From NCBI GenBank assembly GCA_019925095.2, contig CM034388.1, forward strand, positions 806,001 through 870,000: 64,000 nucleotides of DNA. Reading direction: 5' to 3'. Positions 52,601-61,600 of the stretch are shown piece after piece; the first letter of the stretch is position 1, and every line of letters starts with the position of its first letter. Both the position numbers and the translations under genes were made by a program. The DNA is from Dendrolimus kikuchii. Its lineage: Eukaryota > Arthropoda > Insecta > Lepidoptera > Lasiocampidae. The notes below the pieces were generated by a model, which made no database searches, was not told the origin of the DNA, and saw only the letters and a program-made list of their open reading frames with translations.

Positions 52601-55600
52601 ACTTCACGCTAGTTTCCTTGCGGGTAGGCACGAAAAACAGCGCCATTCAGGCTTATTCTTACACACCTCACTTTCTTCTTTGACATTCATAACTCTTGTC
52701 ATGCACACTCGTCTCTTCTTAAGGCTCCTGACATCACCCTCCGCTAGTACACGATAAATTTGATCATGGAAGGTGTGTCGTGGCCTTCCACGACTTCTGC
52801 ATCCATCCACTTTTGCATTGTATATCTGTTTAGTCATTCTTTTATCATGCATTCTTTCCACATGCCCGAACCACCGGAGCATTCCTCTCTTTACCTTCAC
52901 CCCGACACTCTCTTTCAGACCAACTCTCTTTCTTACTTCGGTATTACGAACGCGGTCCGCGAGCGTCACTCCGCAGATTTGAATGTGTTGTTTAATATTG
53001 TTCATATAGCATTGGAAACATCTGGAGTTTATATGTTTGGTTGTATTGTTGTTCGTGCCTACCCCGCAAGGGAACTGGCGTGAAGTTATGTATGTATGTA
53101 TGTATGTATTGTTTTATTGCTTGAGTTCAGAAGACAGACAGACGGCCCACCTGATGGGAAGCGGTTACCATCACCTATGGATATTTGTGACACCAAAGAT
53201 ACTACCTATGTGCAGCCGCTCTCTAAAAGGGGTCTGGAACCTGGTCACTAATGCCAGAGTTTTAATATTAAATAACCGCATCAGCCCAGTAGATTTTAGG
53301 TGAATCCCGAACAGACAAACGGACAAGAAATCTAAAAAAATTGCATCGTATTCTCCATCGTTTATATAGTCTATTCCAGTTGTTTTTTTTTTAAATAGCT
53401 TCAATGTACAGACACGGCATGCTGAGAATTTTATAATAATATAGATTATTTAATTATATTCTATTCTGGTCTCCTACATCCATTGCGTTGAAAAATTGGT
53501 TGCGGACGTTACAATCATAGACTCTGGTGGAACGAGTTATGGGACGTTGATGTCGTAGACGACAAAATACACAAATGCCATTGAATAATTTGAAAATCTC
53601 GCCTTTTTCAATGTCAATCGATAGAGAGAATGCTCTGTGGTCAACGCCCACTTCGACCCATCTCTTGACATGGGTCGTGAGCGCTGCCTGAGCGAAAATC
53701 ATGACGTCACTAGTGACGTTTTCGCCAGGATCGTAACGACCGCGGTCGCCTAGTGGAACGGCTGACGGAGCATTTTGGGCGTTATGAGCTACTAACAGAA
53801 CGCATCCTTAATGATATTTTGACCTGATGTGCACATTGTGAAAATTGCCACGTGCTGATAGTAAAAGGAAACATCGTGATGAAACTGACACATTGATATA
53901 ACCGATGCGCAAATGCTGCTATTCCGCCTTGCATAAGAGTAGCGGGTATACTGTCCGTTCTCTTAACAGTTGAGATACGCAAGCCCAGCAGTGGGACGCC
54001 TAAGAGCCGTTATCATATTTTCCAGGTCAATTGAATCCGGATCAGTCCAGTGGGATCCTATCTCTGAAGGACTCCCTCAATCAGCTCTTCAAGGAGCACA
54101 CACATGCTGTTCTCACAGCAAGAGGTAACTCCACCGCCATATGGAAGCAGGATGACTGTTACTACCTGTTCGATCCTCATGGCTGCGATGAGAATGGTAA
54201 GTCTAGTTTTATATCCGTTTACTAGCTATTGCCCGCGACTTTGTCCACGTTAGACAGGTAACAAAGATTACATTTATTTTCCTAAGGCTACTGTTCATGC
54301 AACATTGTACACGGACTTGGTAGTATCGATATAACCAGGCCGCCCCTGTCCTCCCGCGGCCTTGAACGAGCAAAGACGTGCATATCATTTCGGCGGAGTT
54401 AATAAAACATTTGATCAGACGTGTGTCTAATTAAGGCGGCAGTACATTATTTTGGTGATTAACTACTGTGATAACAAGGACAGGTGATAAACGCGACGTA
54501 TGCGTGTTCTTTATGGTGTGAGACCAGCCGGCCGGCAAGGGACCCTCAACAGCGCAGCCTTGGTGAGTCGTTCTACTCTGTTCTGTTGTACAAGTTGCTA
54601 GGGAAATAAAAAATACCGACAAGCAAGGAGCCTACCTATTCCTACAGTCCACTAGGCTAGCCATAGCCCGAACAGCTACCTTCCCAGAAAGAGACTCACA
54701 ACGCCTACGTTCACGACCGCGATTTTTCCCGTTCTTCTTGATTGCGGGCGTTACAATCATAAACTCTAGTGGAACGGATTATGGAGCGTTGATGTCATCA
54801 ACGACGAAATACGCAAATGTCATTGGTTGATTTGAAAATCGCGCCTTTTTCAATGTCAACTGATAGAGAGAATTAATGCTCTGTGATCGACGCCCACTTC
54901 GAGCCACTTCTGGATATGGGTCGTTGTGAGCGCTGTGTGATCGAAAATGACGACGTCATTGGTGACGTTTTCGCCACGACCGTAACGACCGCGGTCGCCT
55001 TTTGGTACGGCAGTCGGAGCATCGAAGGTTACTTTCAGCAGGGTAATGAAATTCTAGTATGAAAATGAATGAATTCCGGGAATTACCGTAAAATCTCGAG
55101 ATGAGTAATGTTACTAAAGGCATACATACATACACAACTACAATGGCTTTACTAAAGATTTTTTCGATAAGTGCAAATTTCGCTTGAGAACTTTAAACTG
55201 TTCCCGTAGGATTCTCGGGATATGAATGTACAATAATAGTAGGCAACGCAGGCGGAGTTTCTCTGACTAGGGTGCGGCGTTTTGTAAGATACAGTGCTGG
55301 CGCCGAGGAACACCTCCTTGTAAATTCTTCCTCCCCATCCTGGCCATCAAGAAAAGAGTAAACTTTTAAACGACGAAATGCGCAGAACAAGAAGCGTTAA
55401 GTGTTGTCACTGCTGTCACCGCAATATGTATAAAAATACGTATCAAAGGTTGTTGGAACACAAAACTGTTATAACCACATTTAATTATCAAAGCATAATC
55501 CTAGTGAGTGTGTCAACTCCCGTGGGACGAGTGCAGTGTGACGGCGGACTGGTGGCGAGGTAAGTCCTTCCTTGCTTCTTCCTCCACGTCCCTTTGCCTT

Positions 55601-58600
55601 CTCCCGGCCATCGCATCGCTTTGACAATTAACATATATCATATTCTTGTAGAATGCTCCAAAAATAAAAATATATTTTTTTTTTATTGCAGGAGATCAGC
55701 AGACAGGCAGATGGCCCACTTGATGGCAAGCGATTACCATCGCCTATGGACGTTACCAACACCAAAGTTGCTACAGATGCGCTGCTGCTCTCTTAAGGGA
55801 GACTGGAACCTGGTCACTAATGCCGGAACACGACTCAAGGTTGTTATGGCGACACACTTTAGACCAGGGGTGGTAGCCATCCAGTCGGGTAAATGCCCTA
55901 CAACCTGGTAAAGCAACAATGAGAGACAGCGACTAAGGAGAGACTTATGCTTAGACTTGCTGGACTTTGGAGTTTCTCATTCCTTTTTAGCCGATCCCTT
56001 GTCTATAAAAACAAAGTTAAGACTTTATTGTTAAAAGCATAAAATAATAGTGATTTTGAATGTTAATGCATGCAAAAACACATTTTTTTTTAATTTTTTT
56101 TTTATTGCAGGAGTTCAGCAGACAGGCAGATGGCCCACTGGATGGAAAGCGGTTACCATCCGTGCAGGAACGGAGAAAGAATACAATTTCCTGCGGCCGG
56201 GCGGCCTGTCGTAAGAGGCGACTAAACAACCCACAGCCAGGTGGTAGGGCATTTGCCCGACTGGATGGCTACCACCCCTGGTCTAGAGCATGCCGCCATA
56301 ACAACTTTGAGTTGTGTTCCGGCATTAGTGTAACCACTTTCCATCAAGTGGGCCGTCTGCCTGTCTGCTGAACTCCTGCAATAAAAAAAAAAAAAAAAAA
56401 AAAAAAACCATCGTCTATGGACACTTGCAACACCAAAGGTGCTACAAATGCGCTGCTGCTCTCTTAAGGGACTTGAACCTGGTCACTAATGCCGGAACAC
56501 AACTCAAGGTTGTTATGGCGGCATGCTCTAGACCAGGGGTGGTAGCCATCCAGTCGGGCAAATGCCCTACCACCTGGCATATTATTATATTATTATTATT
56601 TTATGCTTGTCTATTTATTATTATTTTACGTGCATGTAAGGTTTTGTACTCACGGACTGATATGGACGCGAGTCCAAATGTCCTTTAAATAAAATAAAAT
56701 AAAAACTAGCCTATTGTGACGCAAGGAAGAACGTGGATTTTTTTTTAATTGTTTTAAAAATTATTATTAACATCTCTACGGACTCAAGTTCCGTACCCTT
56801 TTTTACAACTTAATTTCTATGAAAGATTTTAGAGTCCATACACGCTTATTGTTTATTTTTGTTACTGTGTGTGACATTAATTTAGTGATTTTTATGTTGT
56901 GGTGTACCTTAAGAATAACTTATTATATTAATTTATTCTAATTTTAATACTAAACTTATACTAATGTAGAGTGTATCTGTTACGTGCTGGTGTTGTGTGG
57001 GCCTTACTTTTATATAGTTCTATCTAGTGCCATGTGTGTTGGTTTTTTCTTTTCTGTGCCTGGGTTATTAATTTTTTGGCTCTTTGCGTGTCTTGGTTTG
57101 TTTGTGAAGTGTGCGTGCGATGCAATGCGGTGGTAGTGCGCGTAGGTTTAAGTATGTGTATAAGCTTACAATGTATTACGACCGGGTAAACAATGATTTC
57201 CACGAATCACACCTGCGCCTCTGTCGGCGCAATTCCCAGGAAACATAATTCTGCACACCTGCCTAACTATACCTGCGGACGGCCATAAACCGTTGGTTTG
57301 AGTATGTGTATAAGTTTTATTGTTAGTTATGTGAACGTTGGTTTTATTGATTGAGAATATCAAATCTAGGCTATCCGTCCGATGAGCCGCGTGCGGCCGC
57401 ATGCTTGGTGCGCATAAGCGGTCGCGCCGAAGGCCTAGCGGACTCGATTCTGGCGAACCTACCGCCCGGCGTCGACGACAGTTTCAACATCTCGCCAGTC
57501 GCTGTGACCGCGTCGAAGTTGATAGCCGAGTTGGGAGCCCCCGAAACTAAGTTGGAGGTGGATATTTTCAATCGTCAACTTATCGATGAGTGTTGTTAAA
57601 CTTCTGCTCAGTAACTGGGTTCCATTTTGTAATATGTTGATTGAAACATGCTACCGATTGAAACATCACAAAATTTAATTTATTTGATTTTGGTTTTTCC
57701 GACGTTTCGGCCACTATTCAGTGGCCGTGATCACGGAAGACGAAGATGTCAAGTGTCAACGAGTATTGTTAAAGTTTTATTTAGCCTACCGCCTACCTAC
57801 TATTAAAATTAACAAGTTGGCGGTAGGCTAAATAAAACTTTAACAATACTCGTTGACACTTGACATCTTTGTCTTCCGTGATCACGGCCACTGAAAAGTG
57901 GCCGAAACGTCGGAAGAACCAAAATCAAATAAAATTACCGCGCTTAAAACCGTTAAAACGTAGTTTTGTTATGTATACAAGTCGCGAAAACTTAAGAAAA
58001 TATCATCACAAAATTTGTTTACATCACTTTAAAAAATTCATACATACATACATAACATCACGCCAGTTCCCTTGCGGGGTAGGCACGAACAACAGAGCGC
58101 CATTTAGGCTTATTCTTACACACCTCACTTACTTCTTTGACATTCATAACTCTTGTCATGCACGCTCGTCTGTTATTAAGGCTCCTGACATCACCTTCTG
58201 CTAGTACACGATCAATTTTATCATGGAAGGTGTGTCGTGGCCTTCCACGACTATTCAACTATCGATTATTAACGACTATCAAAAATTCAGATATATAATA
58301 ATACTAAAGCCCATGCATAGAGTGGAGATTCACCGTCTGCCCATTTTTCCATGTTCCTGAAGATTGCGACAGGCAGACGCCATAGTCCCCATATTCCCAG
58401 ACCCCTAGTACCACTAGCAGTTCACCCCAATAGCCCGGTACTTTTTGTCCTCATTTCCCACATTAGTCCTACACTGGCCGGGGCTGCATTACTATATGGT
58501 GTAGACAGGGATAATCGCCGGTCAGTGTCACGCCACATTTACATTAAACTTGTCAAGGGGCCTCTACGTGTTGGCCTTTCCATGGCCCGTAGTCTTGAAA

Positions 58601-61600
58601 GATATACAATATAATAATAATAATCTTTATTTGCCAGAATGTAGTACATAAGTTGTTACAATGATAAGTAGATGTCCTATACATTCTAACATTTTCATGG
58701 TGTGCCAAAAAGTAATAATAATTGTAGATTAATTTAATATTTATCATATACATTATTTGCAAACTCCATCTTCTTTAATATACATCAATACCTACCCTAT
58801 AACAATTCCAAATCGTTATTAATCAATCACAACGCTTAAATGTCCCTTAACACCTTAATTCAGTTGATGATGTTCTATCTATCACAATCGAAATACAACT
58901 GTCATCAGTTCTCCGTACATACATACATAACTTCACGCCAGTTCCCTTACGGGGTAGGCACGAACAACAGAGCGCCATTTAGGCCCATTCTTACACACCT
59001 CACTTGCTTCTTTGACATTCATAACTCTTGTCATGCACACCCGTCTGTTCTTAAGGCTCTCCGTGCTGGTCGCATTTATTAACCCTTGTGAATAGAAGCA
59101 AGGGCAATGTAAAGCTGCAAAGAGCAGCGACGAGAATTTCCGGAATGTCATCAGCACGCAACACCCGTCGGCGCAATACTGTTCTACGTTCATTTTCAGA
59201 ATAAAGCTTTTGAGTGGATAGCTAAGAAAACTGCCGCCATTTTGATGGGACCTAGAGGTGAAAACACCGCTATTGGAAAATCTGCAAGAAAAGCTGGCAT
59301 CGGGGTAAATATCAGTAGGGAACGTTATATTAATATTTAAACCAAAAAAAAATGTATTACTGAAGCACAGCAGACGGGCCGACGGCTCAGCTGTGATGGA
59401 AAGTGGAGACCATCGTCTATGGACATTAGCAATACCAGAGGTGCTGCCGGCCTTGAAGGAGAAACTGGAACCTGGCCAGTGATGCTTAAACAAATCAAGG
59501 TTTTTTTTTTATTGCAGGAGTTCAGCAGACAGGCAGACGGCCCACTTGGTGGAAAGCGGTTACCATCGCCTATGGACATTTGCAACACCAAAGGTGCTAC
59601 AAATGCGCTGCTGCTCTCTTAAAGGAGACTGGAACCTGGTCATTAATGCCGGAACACCACATAACGTTGTTATGGCGGCATACTCTAGACCAGGGGTGGT
59701 CGCCATCCAGTCGAGTAAATACTCTACCACCTGGCTGTGGGTTGTTTAGTCGCCTCTTACGACGGCCGCCCGGCCGCAGGAAATTGTATTCTTTCTCCGT
59801 TCCTGCACGGATAAATCTAGATCTAGACCAGGGATGGTAGCCATTCAGACGGGCTAATTCGCTACCACCTGGCTGTGGGTTGTTTTGTCTCCTGTTACAA
59901 AAGGCAGCCCACCAACAGGACTTGGTACTCTTTTTCCGTTTCAGCACGTAGAAAATACCAAACCAAATATTAAGTCTCGTCAATATGATGGCACCATCTA
60001 GGCTATTTACAACCAATATCTGTGTGCTGATTATTTAAAAAAAAAGATATGTTACTTAATTAAGTATACATTAGTGGTCGCCCAGTGGTCGAAATTCGAC
60101 CATAATTAATTTAAATTATAAGTTTGTACATTAAGGTTCTGTTGTCAAAGGCTATACTTCTATAATCACAGATTTCGCCAAGGCTACACTGTTAATTTGA
60201 CTTCAGCAATAAACAAAAGAGTATATATGCGTGTGTGTGTCAAATACATGGTAGTGTGTGTAATGTTTTTTTTTATTGATTTAATGTATTTTTTCTGCAT
60301 AATTTAAAAAAAATTAGCATTCGTCGCTTCATCTCTATATAAACTATAATGGCCTTACTTATAATCGTTTGTTAAATTTTAAGAAACTGCTCAGCAACTG
60401 ATCAGTGAAAATCTTACCCATAAACTCCTCTTTAGTCGAATATTTTGGGTACAACCTACGTTAATCATTCAAATTTCGTTTATCTGTACTCTTCTTAGGT
60501 AAACAAGAGGTAATACACGTTTATAAGTGAAAAAAAAAGATATTCATTGATTAGGGTCTGATTCTGATTCTGTTACTTAGGAGATGCCTAATCGTTTCTT
60601 AACGAGATTATTATAAGTAAGGCCGTAAGTGTGCGAAATTTCATATTCCTCCGTCCGCGTAATTTTTGTAAAAAGGCTTACAAAGTTTCTGCTTCACATA
60701 TTAATATAATGATAATATTGTGCTATCGAAACTTCGTTCTGTTAGGATGGTGGCTCGTGGTCGAGTCCTTGTGTAAGTGAAACACTAACTTTTGTAGCTA
60801 AAAGGGCAGCGAGCAAATCACCTCTCGAGGACAATTGATTTACAATTGAATTTAATCAAATAGAAACGCTGAATACACAATTTCGTAACAGCTGGCTGTT
60901 GCCATGACGTGATTTATTTATTTATTTAAATAGGTTTTTATCAGTTTTTTGTAGTCTAGTGGAAGTGTGCCCTAGCTGTTTATCTAGGTTTCTGGTTGTA
61001 TTGGTGTATGTAGGAACGATTTGTTAGTATGAAATCAACATGATATCATGAGTCTTCACATGTTTATTAAATGTCTCAGAACGAAGATCAGGCCGGTCGC
61101 AGGCTGGCGTTGCCGGCGGCCGCGGCGTTTGTGGCCGCGGCTGAATCTGTGCCGCCGCCTCATATGCACCAGGATCATATGTACAACTTTTTGGGTTAGC
61201 ACGCACATATAATATTGATGCAAACGAGCTCTTGCAGGTATTTTATTACCACTTTGAATTTGAGCGATCTATTTTTCGTGCTAATTTCTTTGTTCACGCC
61301 GATGTAAGATGTCATAAAACCGTCTTTCCTCTGTTGGTATTTCATGCGAATTCTTGGAACCCATTAAGCTGACCATTTAACGATTTCAAGAATCAGTGGG
61401 CGGCATGTTGCTAGGAGGCGATGTTTAATTTACAAATGGATGAGGGTCGGTCAGGCGGAAAATGCACCAGTCATGTTCTGACTGCGAACAAGGCGTTACC
61501 TAGTGCACTTTCGGAGAAAGTATCTTAAAACAACGAACTTTGCGCGATTTATGTGATAACGATTTTCTGCCCTGCGGTTTGTTTTTGTTGTATTCGGCTA

